Below are positions 13,848-23,869 of a stretch of 64,000 bases of DNA, in pieces. Below the pieces are notes generated by a model, which had not been told where the DNA came from, made no database searches, and was given only the letters and a program-made list of their open reading frames with translations. Source of the stretch: Cochleicola gelatinilyticus (GTDB lineage: Bacteria; Bacteroidota; Bacteroidia; Flavobacteriales; Flavobacteriaceae); contig NZ_LRXL01000026.1 in the NCBI RefSeq assembly GCF_001637325.1, forward strand, positions 248,001-312,000, written 5' to 3'. Numbering within the stretch: the stretch's first letter is position 1; every line of letters begins with the position of its first letter. The position numbers were made by a program, and so were the translations under genes.

Positions 13848-15410
13848 ATGAATAAAAATCTACGACTCTTCCTCCTTATTTTCATCGGAATTCTAATTAT
13901 TAGCATAGGCATATGGATTGCGAGTAATATAATTCTTAAAAATAAAGCAGAAAATTTCTTAGCTACTCGTATTCCACCTAATATTTCAGCTACCTATTCA
14001 GACTTAACCCTAAATATATTTCAAGGCACTCTTACTTTTAATGAAGTTTCAGTCGTGCTTAAAAATAAAATAGATGATAAAGTTCATACTCAAGTAGCCG
14101 TAGATAAATTTATTATTGAAGACATTAGTTATATGGATTATGTCTTTCAGAAAGAAATACATATTGAAGATATTAAACTTAAAAGCCCCATTATTAAGTA
14201 TTACTCTCACATGCTTAGCCCCTCTAAAGATTCAGTAAGGAAAAGCCCAATTACCTTGTATAAACCAGTGCTAATTGATGAACTGAGCATTGACAATGCA
14301 ACGCTACATATCTATGACGGAACTAAAGACTCGATATCGCTATATGGTAAAAATATCACTGTAGAGATCGACGATATTTTAGTGAACCGGGAAACATTGC
14401 AAAAACGATTGCCTATAACTTTCAGCGATTATGAAGCCGAAGGAGATTCTATTTTTTTAAAAGCAGGACCATACGAAAACCTTTCTTCTGGGGATTTCTT
14501 CATAAAAAAAGGTAAAGGGGAATTTAACTCGTTATCCTTACAAACAAAATATTCGAAAACGAGACTTTCACAACTTATATCTAAAGAACGAGATCACTTT
14601 AATTTGATAATTCCTAAAATTACTCTTGATGGGATCAACTTCGGATTCAAAAATCGAGTTCTATTTGCAGGAAGCACTTCTATGACCATAGAACAACCCA
14701 ATCTGAAAATTTTTAGAGATAAAACAGTTGCAGATGATCTAACAAGAAAACCACTCTATAGCGAAATGCTTCGCACACTCCCTTTTCAGCTTACAATGGA
14801 AAAGATCGCAATTAAAAATGCGGCAATTGCATATACCGAAAAAGTAAAAGACGATAATTCGGGAGGTACAATTAACTTCGATAATCTTTATGCAAACATT
14901 CAAAATGCAAGCAATACTTACCCTAAAGGCACCAGAACAACACTCGATATTAAATCTAATTTTATGGAGAATACATCTATTGCCGTAGATTGGGATTTCG
15001 ATGTGAATAACACAGCAGATACTTTTATTTTTAAAGCAGATATAGGCAAACTTTCGGCAGAAAAATTAAACAAATTTACCGTTCCAAATCTAAAAGTGAT
15101 GATGGAAGGCGAAGTTGAAAAAACCTATTTTACAATTTCAGGGGATCATACCCGTTCGCATGTAGATATGAAAATGCGCTATGATGATTTTAAAGTTTCG
15201 GTATTAAACAAAGAGGGGAATAAAAAGAACAAATTTTTATCGGCTATTGTAAACATTTTTATAAAAAAAGAAAGCGATGAAAATAGTGAAGACTTTAGAG
15301 AAGGAAGTGCTACTGTATCTCGAGATAAAACTAAATCGATATTTAATTATTTTTGGTTGAATACTCGCGACGGATTAAAAAGCATCCTTACTGGTAACGA
15401 TAAAAATTAA
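13848..15410 (+). CDS. AsmA-like / DUF748-type inner-membrane protein
   Basis: 520 residues. One N-terminal span (about 5-28) is followed by a long, repetitive, mostly beta region typical of the AsmA/DUF748 group (inner-membrane anchored bridge-like proteins projecting into the periplasm). Recurrent units of the type V-D-x-x-I-I-E-D-I and L-S-I-D-N-A-T-L are visible, and the C-terminal part has the D-I-K-S-N-F-M-E-N / M-M-E-G-E-V-E pattern common in these proteins. The GTG at 13845 is only three bases upstream; the ATG is preferred. First chromosomal gene after the element. Members are tied to outer-membrane biogenesis or lipid movement; the specific role is unknown. Confidence 0.72.
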   Translation: MNKNLRLFLLIFIGILIISIGIWIASNIILKNKAENFLATRIPPNISATYSDLTLNIFQGTLTFNEVSVVLKNKIDDKVHTQVAVDKFIIEDISYMDYVFQKEIHIEDIKLKSPIIKYYSHMLSPSKDSVRKSPITLYKPVLIDELSIDNATLHIYDGTKDSISLYGKNITVEIDDILVNRETLQKRLPITFSDYEAEGDSIFLKAGPYENLSSGDFFIKKGKGEFNSLSLQTKYSKTRLSQLISKERDHFNLIIPKITLDGINFGFKNRVLFAGSTSMTIEQPNLKIFRDKTVADDLTRKPLYSEMLRTLPFQLTMEKIAIKNAAIAYTEKVKDDNSGGTINFDNLYANIQNASNTYPKGTRTTLDIKSNFMENTSIAVDWDFDVNNTADTFIFKADIGKLSAEKLNKFTVPNLKVMMEGEVEKTYFTISGDHTRSHVDMKMRYDDFKVSVLNKEGNKKNKFLSAIVNIFIKKESDENSEDFREGSATVSRDKTKSIFNYFWLNTRDGLKSILTGNDKN

Positions 15411-15411
15411 T

Positions 15412-15771
15412 TTATTTTTTTTGAGCAATCCAAGCAATGGCATCCATTCGATCTTCTGAATCGAAGTTTTTTATCTCTGCATCCATAATTATTCCTTCAA
15501 TTTTACCACATAACTGCACCCATTTACGGTCTGATACCAACGCAATTTTGTAAAAGCGTTTTGAATGCTCCATTTTAAAAATAATTTCTTTAATTAAAGC
15601 CAAGATTGAGAAGTCTTCGATGTTGCTATCTTCGAGATAAAGGTTAATACGATCAAAATGTTCTAATTTTTCAGAAATTCGTTTGGTTAAATTTTCAACA
15701 AGGGAATCGTCGAATTTCCCTTCAATAAGAAATCCTACGGTATCATCGGCAAAACTAAAACTTGAAAGCAC
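15412..15771 (-). CDS. SpoIIAA-like (STAS/SEC14-type) protein
   Basis: 119 residues with the SpoIIAA-like fold: an N-terminal strand pair (V-G-F-L-I-E-G-K-F-D), a central helix, I-N-L-Y-L-E-D strand, K-I-A-L-V-S-D-R-K-W near 84-93 and a C-terminal F-D-S-E-D-R-M-D-A-I-A-W-I helix. The S-D-R-K-W and D-R-x-x-A-x-x-W-I motifs are characteristic of this family (formerly DUF3478), which is distinct from sporulation regulators. Soluble, cytoplasmic, function unclear. Ends 2 bp from the convergent AsmA-like gene. Confidence 0.8.
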   Translation of the reverse strand: MLSSFSFADDTVGFLIEGKFDDSLVENLTKRISEKLEHFDRINLYLEDSNIEDFSILALIKEIIFKMEHSKRFYKIALVSDRKWVQLCGKIEGIIMDAEIKNFDSEDRMDAIAWIAQKK

Positions 15772-15863
15772 GAGGGGGTTGTTTGATTTGGTTTGTCAAC
15801 TAAAGGTAGTAAAAACAAACTCATTATCTTATATGAGACAAAAGTTTATTTGATGTCGTTAAA

Positions 15864-16046
15864 TTATTGCTCGATATTTTCTGCAGTAAATACTACTAGT
15901 TCGGCATCGTCAAAATGGGCAGTAATTTGAATAGGGTTACAACAAACTTCACAGTCTTCAATATACGTTTGTTGTGAGACTGAAGCATCCAAAAGCATTG
16001 ATATTTCTTCCCAGCAGTAAGGACATTGAAAAAAATGTTCAAACAT
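15864..16046 (-). CDS. CPXCG-motif cysteine-rich small protein
   Basis: 60 residues from the ATG at 16046; an in-frame ATG three codons upstream (16055) is less likely because family members start next to E-H-F-F-x-C-P-Y-C. The motif C-P-Y-C-W and later C-E-V-C-C-N-P form a zinc-ribbon-like pair of cysteine knuckles; the second is C-x-x-C-C rather than the family's usual C-x-V-C-C-x-P spacing variants. Conserved acidic C-terminal part. Function of the family is unknown. Confidence 0.82.
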   Translation of the reverse strand: MFEHFFQCPYCWEEISMLLDASVSQQTYIEDCEVCCNPIQITAHFDDAELVVFTAENIEQ

Positions 16047-16113
16047 ACATCTCAAGTTTATTGGTTAAAAATTCATTTTACAATAATCATCTTATGCCAT
16101 TTAAAAACACTAT

Positions 16114-17436
16114 CTACCACTCAATATTCAACAATTGTCCAGTTAATTGAAGTAGTTCTAATTCTGCCAATTTAGCCTCATATTTGGCTTGATTTTTATT
16201 GGTTTGTGCATTTAAAAGGTTAATCTGTGCCTGTCGTAATTCTACAGAGCTTATTTGCCCTACTTTATAACGTTCGTTACTGCGATCAAAATTATTTCTA
16301 GCGGTAGTGACATTTTGTTCTTGTAACCGAAAAACCGCCAATCTATTGGTATAATTTCCTTCTGCATTGGCAATATCTCTTTTTACTTCAGTAATAAGTT
16401 GCCGTTTAATTATCTCTGTATTTTCAACTTGTATTTTAGCATTTTTCACATTGGTAATTCCGCCTCCGCCGTCGAACAAACTCCATGTAAGTGCTAGACC
16501 AGCAGAAAAACCAGTAGTAGTATTGCTCCGTGCAAAACTCGTCGACGGAAAATTACCTTCATTCCATCCATAAGATCCAGTAAGTCCCACATTGGGTAGA
16601 AAAACCGATTTACTGGCTTTATAATTAAACTCATTAATACGTTTGTTTGCGTTTGCTTGAAGAAGTCGTACGTTGTTGGTGTCCGATTGCTGTATAAAAT
16701 CTTCAAGTATTAGAGGACTCGAAAAAACCACCATCGTATCTACTCTAAAATTACGCTCTAGGTTCTCATGATTCACCACCACATTTAGATCACGTTTTGT
16801 GTTTCTAAGTTGTTGCCGGGTGTTTAAAAGGTTTGTACTGTCGGTTACAATATCTACTTCTGCGTTGAGTACTTCCAACTTATTTACTTGTCCGTAATCG
16901 AACGCATATTGAGCCCGTTCTAATCGTTTTTTTGTATTCTGAAAGGTTTCTTCTAATACAGAAACATTTTCGGTAAGACGTGCGACCTCGTAGTACACAG
17001 AGAACAACTGAAGCACTGTAGTTTCAATAGTTTCTCTCGCTTCTAATTGGCTTAAGTTGTACGTTTCTTTTAAAAGCTTGTAGTTATAAAAACGCCCCAA
17101 ACCATCAAATAATGTATAATTTAAATCTACTGAAGCATTGTACCTTGTGGTTTCTGCATTGGTAATATCAGATACCGATCCGTCTTGAAACTCTACTGTT
17201 TGGTCTTCAATATTATATCCTGCACCCGCATTTCCAGTTAAGGAGGGTAAATATCCAGAGTTTAAAATTCCTGCATTATTTTCGGAAATGGCGACATTGT
17301 TTTGTGCAATTATAATTCCGAAATTTTCTTTTAATGTTTCTGAAACTGCCTCCTCTTTACTTAAAAGATTCACTTGCCCGAAAATGCTTCCGAAGCAACC
17401 CAAAAAGATTCCAATAAAATTAATGCTCGTCTTCAT
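16114..17436 (-). CDS. TolC-like outer-membrane efflux protein
   Basis: 440 residues. Signal peptide (about 1-20, ending near F-G-Q) and two repeats of the outer-membrane efflux protein family, each with long helical hairpins and a short beta-barrel insertion (V-D-L-N-Y-T-L-F-D-G near 110 and L-A-L-T-W-S-L-F-D-G-G near 312). It forms the exit duct of the tripartite pump. Last gene of the operon adaptor-RND-TolC; its start overlaps the RND gene by 17 bases, so translation is coupled. Confidence 0.93.
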   Translation of the reverse strand: MKTSINFIGIFLGCFGSIFGQVNLLSKEEAVSETLKENFGIIIAQNNVAISENNAGILNSGYLPSLTGNAGAGYNIEDQTVEFQDGSVSDITNAETTRYNASVDLNYTLFDGLGRFYNYKLLKETYNLSQLEARETIETTVLQLFSVYYEVARLTENVSVLEETFQNTKKRLERAQYAFDYGQVNKLEVLNAEVDIVTDSTNLLNTRQQLRNTKRDLNVVVNHENLERNFRVDTMVVFSSPLILEDFIQQSDTNNVRLLQANANKRINEFNYKASKSVFLPNVGLTGSYGWNEGNFPSTSFARSNTTTGFSAGLALTWSLFDGGGGITNVKNAKIQVENTEIIKRQLITEVKRDIANAEGNYTNRLAVFRLQEQNVTTARNNFDRSNERYKVGQISSVELRQAQINLLNAQTNKNQAKYEAKLAELELLQLTGQLLNIEW

Positions 17437-20400
17437 GTTCTTCTTTAATAGCGCGTTCTACTTCTTCTTTTGTGACTTTAGATCCCGTTGCCAACCATTT
17501 TGATCCTGTTTTTACAGAATTGGTAAAAGACAACAACAAAGGCAAAATTAACAGGGTTAAGACCGTGGCAATACCAATACCATAAGCAATCGAAATTGCC
17601 ATAGGTTTTAAAAATTGCGCTTGTCGGCTCTTTTCTAATAGCAACGGAGCGATTCCTGCAATGGTAGTAAGTGAGGTTAAAAATATGGCTCTAAAACGTG
17701 CCCTTCCTGCTTCATATAATGCTTCATCGAATTTCATTCCTTCTCGTAAAAATGAATTGAACTTTCCAATGAGAACTAGTCCGTCGTTTACCATAATTCC
17801 TATTAAAGCGATAATTCCTAATGCTGATAAAATATTAATAGGAAAATCATGAATCCAGTGTCCCCAACCTACAGCAATAAAACTAAACGGAATCATAATA
17901 ATTAATAACAGCGGCTGACTGTAACTTCGAAATGTAAAGGCAATAACAATGTAAATTAAGAAAATAACAATTGGCACTACAGTACCTGCGGAGTCGGTTA
18001 ATTTTTTAGCTTCTCGATTCTGTCCCTCATATAAAACACTAACGGTAGGGTATTTTGAGAGTAAATCGGGCATGACTTTCTCTTGAATTTCCGCTAGAAT
18101 TTCGGTGGGACTTCCTTTAGGGTCGGTAAGATCTGCATTTACTTGTATCTCCCGTTGTCCATTTAAGTGACTAATGGACTCATCACCTCTTTCAATTTTA
18201 TAGGTTGCGATCTCTCTAAATGGCACCCGCTCTCCGCCTGGGGTTACAATTCGCATGTCGTCCAGGTTATTAATCGACTCTCTATTTTCTCGACTATATC
18301 GCACCCATACTCTAATTTCATCCTGTCCTCGCTGAAACCGCTGTGCTTGTAAACCAAAAAATCCTGCGCGTACTTGGCTCATTACGTCTCGTAAATTAAG
18401 CCCTAATGCGTAAGCTGTTTCATTAAGTTCTACATAAATTTCCTTAATTCCTTCTGGATCGGTATCGGTAACATCGGCAAGTAACGGATTGTTTTCAAGC
18501 ACTGCTCGAAGCTCCTCTTTTGCCGCTTTTAGTTCGTCGGTGGTATTACCTAAAAGAGAGATAGAAACAGGACTTCCTCCAAAGTTTCCTCCAGATCCAA
18601 AGGTAAGTCGCTCGACTCCAAAAACGGGACCTACTTCTTCTCGTATCGAATTTGTAATGTCTGGAGAAGAAAAATCACGTTCCTCCCCGGGGAGTAAATT
18701 AACTTGCAGTGAAGCCTTGTTGTTCCCAGGCCCTACACGTTTAATAATATTCTCTACCACTTGTTTGTTTCCGCTTTGTCGTGCTGTGTAATCTTTATTT
18801 ACGCGCCAAGCAGCATCCTCTACTAAAGTAATAATAGAGTCTGTTATCTTCGGGTTGGTTCCTTCGGGCATAAGAAGGTCTATACTAACCCGGTCACTGG
18901 CAATACTTGGAAAAAATGCAGTACGTATTATTCCACCTTCTAACGATCCAATAGTAAGAATCATTAACGCCGCCATAATTGCAAACGTGATAAATCGCTG
19001 CTTCAAGGCGAATCGTAGCATAGGACTATAAATAGTGTCTCGGCAATACGCCATAAAACGATCTCCATACTCATTAATAACCCGTAGTTTAGAAAAGACT
19101 TTAGCGATTCCTTTTTTATTTTTTCGTTCTTCTTCGGTTTCTGAAACTAGTGCTTTTGAATGCGCAATGTGAGCAGGCAAAATAATAAGTGCTTCAACTA
19201 GCGAGACAATTAACGTAAGAATCACAATGACTGAAACTTCACTAAAGAAATTACCTATTCTTCCTTCAAGAAAAAGAAAGGTTGAAAATGCCAATACTGT
19301 GGTGGTGATAGCAGCAATAATTGGTGGCAACACTTCCATCGTACCATCTATTGCTGCTTGTATTCTTGGTTTCCCTTTTTCGTAATGTTGGTAGATATTT
19401 TCAGAAATAACAATTCCGTCGTCGACCAATATTCCTATTACGATGATCATTCCGAAGAGGGACAATACATTTATGGTAACACCGAAAAGGTCGGCGAATA
19501 TAAACATTCCTAAAAATGAAATTGGGAGTCCGAATGCCACCCAAAATGCTAACCGTGTATTTAGAAAAAAGGAAAGAAACAATAATACTAAAAGTATCCC
19601 TACTGCCCCATTTTCTAATAAAAGGGCGGTTCTTTGTTCGAGCCGAATGGAAGAATCGCTTACCACGGCAATTTCCACCCCCGTATACTTCTGATTAAAT
19701 TCCTCGATATATGCATTTACTTGCTCGGCTGTAGAAATAAGATCTTCGCTATTGGTGTTGGTGATCTCGATATTAACCGCTACGTTTCCATTAAAGAAAG
19801 AAGCATTGGGAGTTTCTGAAAAACGATCTTTTATGGTTGCAACATCTTGAAGCAACACCAAAGTTCCATTTTGTTGCGAACGCACAACTAGATTGTTCAA
19901 TTCATCTCCATAATACGATCGATTGCTGGCTCTAATAAGATAATCTTCAGCTTCGGTCTTTATATTTCCACCAGTGGTAAGAATATTTGCTTGTGCTACT
20001 GCGTTGGCTACTTCAGTAAATGTAAGATTGTACGCCAAAAGGTCGTTTTCACGAACTGCAATTTCGATTTCTTCCTCAGGATATCCTGAAACTGAAATTT
20101 GAGAGATTCCTTCCATCGCTCTCAAATCATTTTCAATTTGTCTTCCTATTTGTTTAAGAACCCCTAACTCGATTGCCTCTCCACTTATTGAAAAATCGAT
20201 GGTTTGTCGTATCTGTTCCTGTTTAGCAACAACAAGAGGTTCCATTCCTGTGGGAAAATTAGGAACTCGATCTACCGCATTTTTAACTTCGGCAAGCATC
20301 GCATTAATATCTTCATCACTTTCAATTTCTACCGTAATGCTTCCGCCACTTTCTCGAGAAACCGATGTCACACGTTCTACACCAATAAGTCCCTTTAGAT

Positions 20401-20611
20401 TGTCTTCAATTTTTAAAACAACTCCTTCTTCAATCTCTTGAGGTGCTGCCCCAGGATAGGCTATATTAATGGTAATAATTTCGGCATCCTGCAAAGGAAA
20501 AAAAGACGATTTTAACTGAAAAATCCCAATAACTCCAAAAATTATAAATCCGAGGATAAGCACGTTGGTAGCTACCTCGTATTTAATAAAATAACTTATA
20601 ATTTTTTTCAT
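17420..20611 (-). CDS. RND efflux transporter (AcrB/HAE-type)
   Basis: 1063 residues, the normal length. Twelve membrane spans in the 1+5+1+5 pattern with two large periplasmic loops. The proton-relay aspartates are in G-I-L-V-D-D-G-I-V-I-S-E-N near 400-412, and the second half has the matching M-V-N-D-G-L-V-L-I. It starts with K-K-I-I-S-Y-F-I-K-Y as in many Bacteroidota members. Substrate cannot be told; drug, bile or lipid-like compounds are typical. Overlaps the adaptor gene by 4 bases. Confidence 0.95.
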   Translation of the reverse strand: MKKIISYFIKYEVATNVLILGFIIFGVIGIFQLKSSFFPLQDAEIITINIAYPGAAPQEIEEGVVLKIEDNLKGLIGVERVTSVSRESGGSITVEIESDEDINAMLAEVKNAVDRVPNFPTGMEPLVVAKQEQIRQTIDFSISGEAIELGVLKQIGRQIENDLRAMEGISQISVSGYPEEEIEIAVRENDLLAYNLTFTEVANAVAQANILTTGGNIKTEAEDYLIRASNRSYYGDELNNLVVRSQQNGTLVLLQDVATIKDRFSETPNASFFNGNVAVNIEITNTNSEDLISTAEQVNAYIEEFNQKYTGVEIAVVSDSSIRLEQRTALLLENGAVGILLVLLFLSFFLNTRLAFWVAFGLPISFLGMFIFADLFGVTINVLSLFGMIIVIGILVDDGIVISENIYQHYEKGKPRIQAAIDGTMEVLPPIIAAITTTVLAFSTFLFLEGRIGNFFSEVSVIVILTLIVSLVEALIILPAHIAHSKALVSETEEERKNKKGIAKVFSKLRVINEYGDRFMAYCRDTIYSPMLRFALKQRFITFAIMAALMILTIGSLEGGIIRTAFFPSIASDRVSIDLLMPEGTNPKITDSIITLVEDAAWRVNKDYTARQSGNKQVVENIIKRVGPGNNKASLQVNLLPGEERDFSSPDITNSIREEVGPVFGVERLTFGSGGNFGGSPVSISLLGNTTDELKAAKEELRAVLENNPLLADVTDTDPEGIKEIYVELNETAYALGLNLRDVMSQVRAGFFGLQAQRFQRGQDEIRVWVRYSRENRESINNLDDMRIVTPGGERVPFREIATYKIERGDESISHLNGQREIQVNADLTDPKGSPTEILAEIQEKVMPDLLSKYPTVSVLYEGQNREAKKLTDSAGTVVPIVIFLIYIVIAFTFRSYSQPLLLIIMIPFSFIAVGWGHWIHDFPINILSALGIIALIGIMVNDGLVLIGKFNSFLREGMKFDEALYEAGRARFRAIFLTSLTTIAGIAPLLLEKSRQAQFLKPMAISIAYGIGIATVLTLLILPLLLSFTNSVKTGSKWLATGSKVTKEEVERAIKEEHEDEH

Positions 20612-21768
20612 TCTTGAACTGCTTTAGTCGCTGAAGTATCTTTAGAAGGCGTAAAATTTTCTTCATCCCCAACTTTCACAAGCATTCCAGCATATGCCCC
20701 CGGCACAGGCCTAGAAAGGATTTTTGTTCCATTAGGCACTCCTTTTACTACCATATTCTCTGGCGAGAAATAAACGGGATCTATTTCTATTAACCCCAAA
20801 ACACTATCCTTTAATATAAATAGTTTATTCTCATCTACAAGTAGTTTTCGCGCTACTCTAATGGCATTTTCTTCTTTATCGGCTTCCAATTGTGCTTCGA
20901 GATACATTCCTTCTTTAAGGTCATCTCCATTTACTTCCACAAAAACCTTGATGGTTTGCGTTGCTTGATCAATTCTTCCATTTACCCGAACTACTTTTCC
21001 TGTATAGGCTTTATTTGTTTCGATGGTTTTAAGTTGTACCGATTCACCTATTTTTAATAGGTCACTAAATTTTTTTGCTACAGAAAGTTCTAATTCGAAC
21101 ACAGAGGTGTCGATAAACTCTCCAAGTTTTTGACCCGATCGAATAAGTGTCCCACGGGTTACAAGAGCTTCGGTAACAATCCCATCGAAAGGAGCTCGAA
21201 TGCTATACTTTCCTAAGCGTTGTTCTAGATTTTTCACATTAAAATAAGAAGAAGAAACACCACGACCTGTAATGAAATAATTTACTTTCTCGGAAGACAT
21301 TTTAGGAAGTTCTGGAACCGATTTAGTCATGTCAAAATTTGCAAGGTATGTATTCCAGACAGGAAAAGCATCTGGATAATCTAACCGAAGGTCGGGCATC
21401 AAGGAAGTAACGAGGTTGTAAAATTCACTTCTGGCAGCTTGCACCGACGCATAATATTCTGAAGAATTCATGCGAATTAACGTTTGTCCTTTTCGGTAGC
21501 GTTGCCCGGGTTTAAAATCGTTCGAGCTAGATTCGAAAACACCCTGTACCTCGCTGTATAATTCAAGTCGGTTTTTTGCGACTAAGTTTCCGTTGGCAGG
21601 TAAAACAATAGGTACCGTACCATTTTTCACTTCTTCAACAAAAACTGTTTTAACTACTTTCTTAGCTTCGGGTTTTACCTTTTCGTTGCTTTTAATAATG
21701 TAATTCGCGCCAACAACAGCTACAACTAGAATTACAACACCGATGGCAAAAAGTATAATTTTTCGCAT
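20608..21768 (-). CDS. RND periplasmic adaptor subunit (HlyD/AcrA family)
   Basis: 386 residues. N-terminal signal anchor (about 4-22), a lipoyl/barrel-sandwich domain split around a helical hairpin (L-V-A-K-N-R-L-E-L-Y-S-E-V-Q-G near 62-77 and Y-S-I-R-A-P-F-D-G-I-V near 190-200), then beta-barrel and membrane-proximal domains. It joins the RND pump to the TolC-like duct. First gene of the operon; a TATTTTTG box lies just upstream. Confidence 0.92.
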   Translation of the reverse strand: MRKIILFAIGVVILVVAVVGANYIIKSNEKVKPEAKKVVKTVFVEEVKNGTVPIVLPANGNLVAKNRLELYSEVQGVFESSSNDFKPGQRYRKGQTLIRMNSSEYYASVQAARSEFYNLVTSLMPDLRLDYPDAFPVWNTYLANFDMTKSVPELPKMSSEKVNYFITGRGVSSSYFNVKNLEQRLGKYSIRAPFDGIVTEALVTRGTLIRSGQKLGEFIDTSVFELELSVAKKFSDLLKIGESVQLKTIETNKAYTGKVVRVNGRIDQATQTIKVFVEVNGDDLKEGMYLEAQLEADKEENAIRVARKLLVDENKLFILKDSVLGLIEIDPVYFSPENMVVKGVPNGTKILSRPVPGAYAGMLVKVGDEENFTPSKDTSATKAVQE

Positions 21769-21793
21769 TATAAATATGTTTACCTTTTGCTTT

Positions 21794-21801
21794 CAAAAAT
21801 A
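21794..21801 (-). promoter_or_regulatory. Probable -7 box of the RND operon
   Basis: The minus strand reads TATTTTTG 26-33 bases before the adaptor ATG. No clear TTG at the -33 position. Confidence 0.5.
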
Positions 21802-21850
21802 GGGTTGCGAATTTTTGCATTTGTTAAAACTTTCCTAAATAACTAATTTT

Positions 21851-23767
21851 CTATCCCAATTCTTCCAACTGAAGCGTGATCTTCTCCCACTGTTCCATCT
21901 GTTCACTTAGCTTGTCTTTTTTAGCTTGGTAGCTATCGAAGAAATTTGGTTTGGCAATGGTCTGGTCGTAATTTATAGCCAGCTCAACATCGATGGCTTT
22001 AATTTCACGTTCTAATTTATTGATATTCGCTTCGGTTTTACTCAGACGGTTCGTGAGCGATTTAAATTTCTTCTGATTTTCGTACGATTGCTTCCCGCTA
22101 CTTTCTTTTGATGAACCTTCCGAAGCTATAACAGTACGTTTTTCTGCCTCCCGAAGATTTTGAAGATTCCTCTGTTCTAAGAAATAATCGATGTCACCAA
22201 GATATTCTTTTATTTTATGATCTTTAAATTCATAAACCTTATCGGTTAAACCTTGTAGAAAATCCCTATCGTGAGAAACTAAAAGCAACGTACCTTCAAA
22301 ATTCTTTAATGCATCTTTAAGAACGTTTTTCGACTTAATATCTAAGTGGTTTGTCGGCTCGTCCATTACAAGCACATTAAAGGGTTGTAGTAGTAACTTA
22401 GCCAATGCTAATCGATTGCGTTCTCCTCCACTTAACACCCTAACATATTTGTCTACTTCTTCTCCTCTAAAAAGAAAGGAGCCTAAAATATCTCGAACTT
22501 TACTTCGGTTTTTTTCATTTGCAGCATCGATCATGGTGTCGAGTACGGTTTTGCTTCCGTCGAGGTATTCTGCTTGGTTCTGTGCAAAATATGCAATCTG
22601 AACATTATGACCCAGTTTCAGTACGCCACCGTGTGGTATTTCATTAACGATGATTTTTGCGAGGGTAGACTTTCCTTGTCCGTTTTGACCCACAAAAGCA
22701 ATCTTGCTATCGCGTTCTACAGTAAGACTCACATTTTTTAATACTTGTTTTTCATCGTAATTTTTTGAAATCTTTTCAGCTTCGACAACCACTTTTCCTG
22801 GGGTTACAGACACTGGAAAATTTAACGTCATTACACTATTATCATCTTCATCTACTTCAATACGGTCGATCTTATCAAGTTTCTTTATTAACGATTGCGC
22901 CATTGTTGCTTTACTAGCCTTGGCACGAAACTTTTCGATAAGTTTTTCGGTTTGCTCGATCTGTTTTTGTTGATTTTTCTGAGAAGCCAATTGTTGTTCC
23001 CGAAGCTCTTCTCGCTGTACTAAATATTTTGAATACGGTTTATTATAATCGTAGATCTTTCCGAGGGAAATCTCAATAGTTCGATTGGTTACATTATCGA
23101 GAAACATTTTATCGTGAGACACAACGACCACAGCTCCGGGATATCCTGTTAAAAATTCTTCCAACCAAAGAATCGATTCGATATCGAGGTGGTTGGTAGG
23201 TTCATCGAGCAATAAAATATCATTATTTTGAAGTAACAATTTTGCTAATTCGATTCGCATACGCCATCCTCCAGAAAACGTATCGGTGGCTTTATCAAAA
23301 TCTTCGCGCTGAAACCCTAATCCTAACAGAATTCTTTCGGTTTCTCCTTGATAGTTGTAACCTCCGTGAATCTCGTATTGGTGCTGCACTTCATTAAGAT
23401 CGACCATGAGTTGGTGATAGCCTTCACTTTCATAATCGGTTCTTTCTGCTAATTGCGTATTAATTTTCTCTAATTGTTTTTCGAGTGCTTTAATTTCAAC
23501 AAAAGCTTCATACGACTCTTCCAATACCGTACGACCCATTACAAAGTCGATATCTTGCTTTAAAAACCCAATAGACACTTCTTTGTCCATTGCAATCGCT
23601 CCTTCATCGTATTCTTGTTCTCCAGAAATAACCTTAAGCAATGTGGACTTTCCGGCTCCATTTTTCCCTACCAATCCCACACGAGTTCCTGCGCCTAGTT
23701 GAAACGTTATCTTCTCGAATAAATAGTCTCCTTGAAAGGAAACGGAAAGGTTATGTATATTCAGCAT
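21851..23767 (-). CDS. ABC-F family ATPase
   Basis: 638 residues with two ABC domains and no membrane span. Domain 1: G-K-N-G-A-G-K-S-T, F-S-G-G-W-R-M-R and D-E-P-T-N-H-L-D. Domain 2: G-Q-N-G-Q-G-K-S-T, L-S-G-G-E-R-N-R and D-E-P-T-N-H-L-D. A linker helix pair (about 240-300) lies between them and a C-terminal coiled coil (about 570-638) follows, as in Uup/YdiF-type proteins. ABC-F proteins act on the ribosome or, for Uup-like members, on branched DNA; this C-terminal coiled coil favours the Uup/YdiF side. Confidence 0.93.
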   Translation of the reverse strand: MLNIHNLSVSFQGDYLFEKITFQLGAGTRVGLVGKNGAGKSTLLKVISGEQEYDEGAIAMDKEVSIGFLKQDIDFVMGRTVLEESYEAFVEIKALEKQLEKINTQLAERTDYESEGYHQLMVDLNEVQHQYEIHGGYNYQGETERILLGLGFQREDFDKATDTFSGGWRMRIELAKLLLQNNDILLLDEPTNHLDIESILWLEEFLTGYPGAVVVVSHDKMFLDNVTNRTIEISLGKIYDYNKPYSKYLVQREELREQQLASQKNQQKQIEQTEKLIEKFRAKASKATMAQSLIKKLDKIDRIEVDEDDNSVMTLNFPVSVTPGKVVVEAEKISKNYDEKQVLKNVSLTVERDSKIAFVGQNGQGKSTLAKIIVNEIPHGGVLKLGHNVQIAYFAQNQAEYLDGSKTVLDTMIDAANEKNRSKVRDILGSFLFRGEEVDKYVRVLSGGERNRLALAKLLLQPFNVLVMDEPTNHLDIKSKNVLKDALKNFEGTLLLVSHDRDFLQGLTDKVYEFKDHKIKEYLGDIDYFLEQRNLQNLREAEKRTVIASEGSSKESSGKQSYENQKKFKSLTNRLSKTEANINKLEREIKAIDVELAINYDQTIAKPNFFDSYQAKKDKLSEQMEQWEKITLQLEELG

Positions 23768-23820
23768 ATGTCTATTTGAAAAATTTATTCTTTATTGATT
23801 TTGAGGACTGCAAAGATGCT

Positions 23821-23828
23821 TAAATTTG
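23821..23828 (+). promoter_or_regulatory. Probable promoter of the DUF983 gene
   Basis: TAAATTTG matches the -7 box TAnnTTTG, with TTG at 23801-23803 (17-base gap). The start codon is about 41 bases downstream. Confidence 0.55.
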
Positions 23829-23869
23829 TAATGCAAAAAAAACGAACTACTACCTTCTAGCACAAACTC

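Noticed and set aside
18489-20441. Several plus-strand frames inside the RND pump gene
   Set aside because: Shadows of the minus-strand coding sequence with low-complexity Ser/Pro content.
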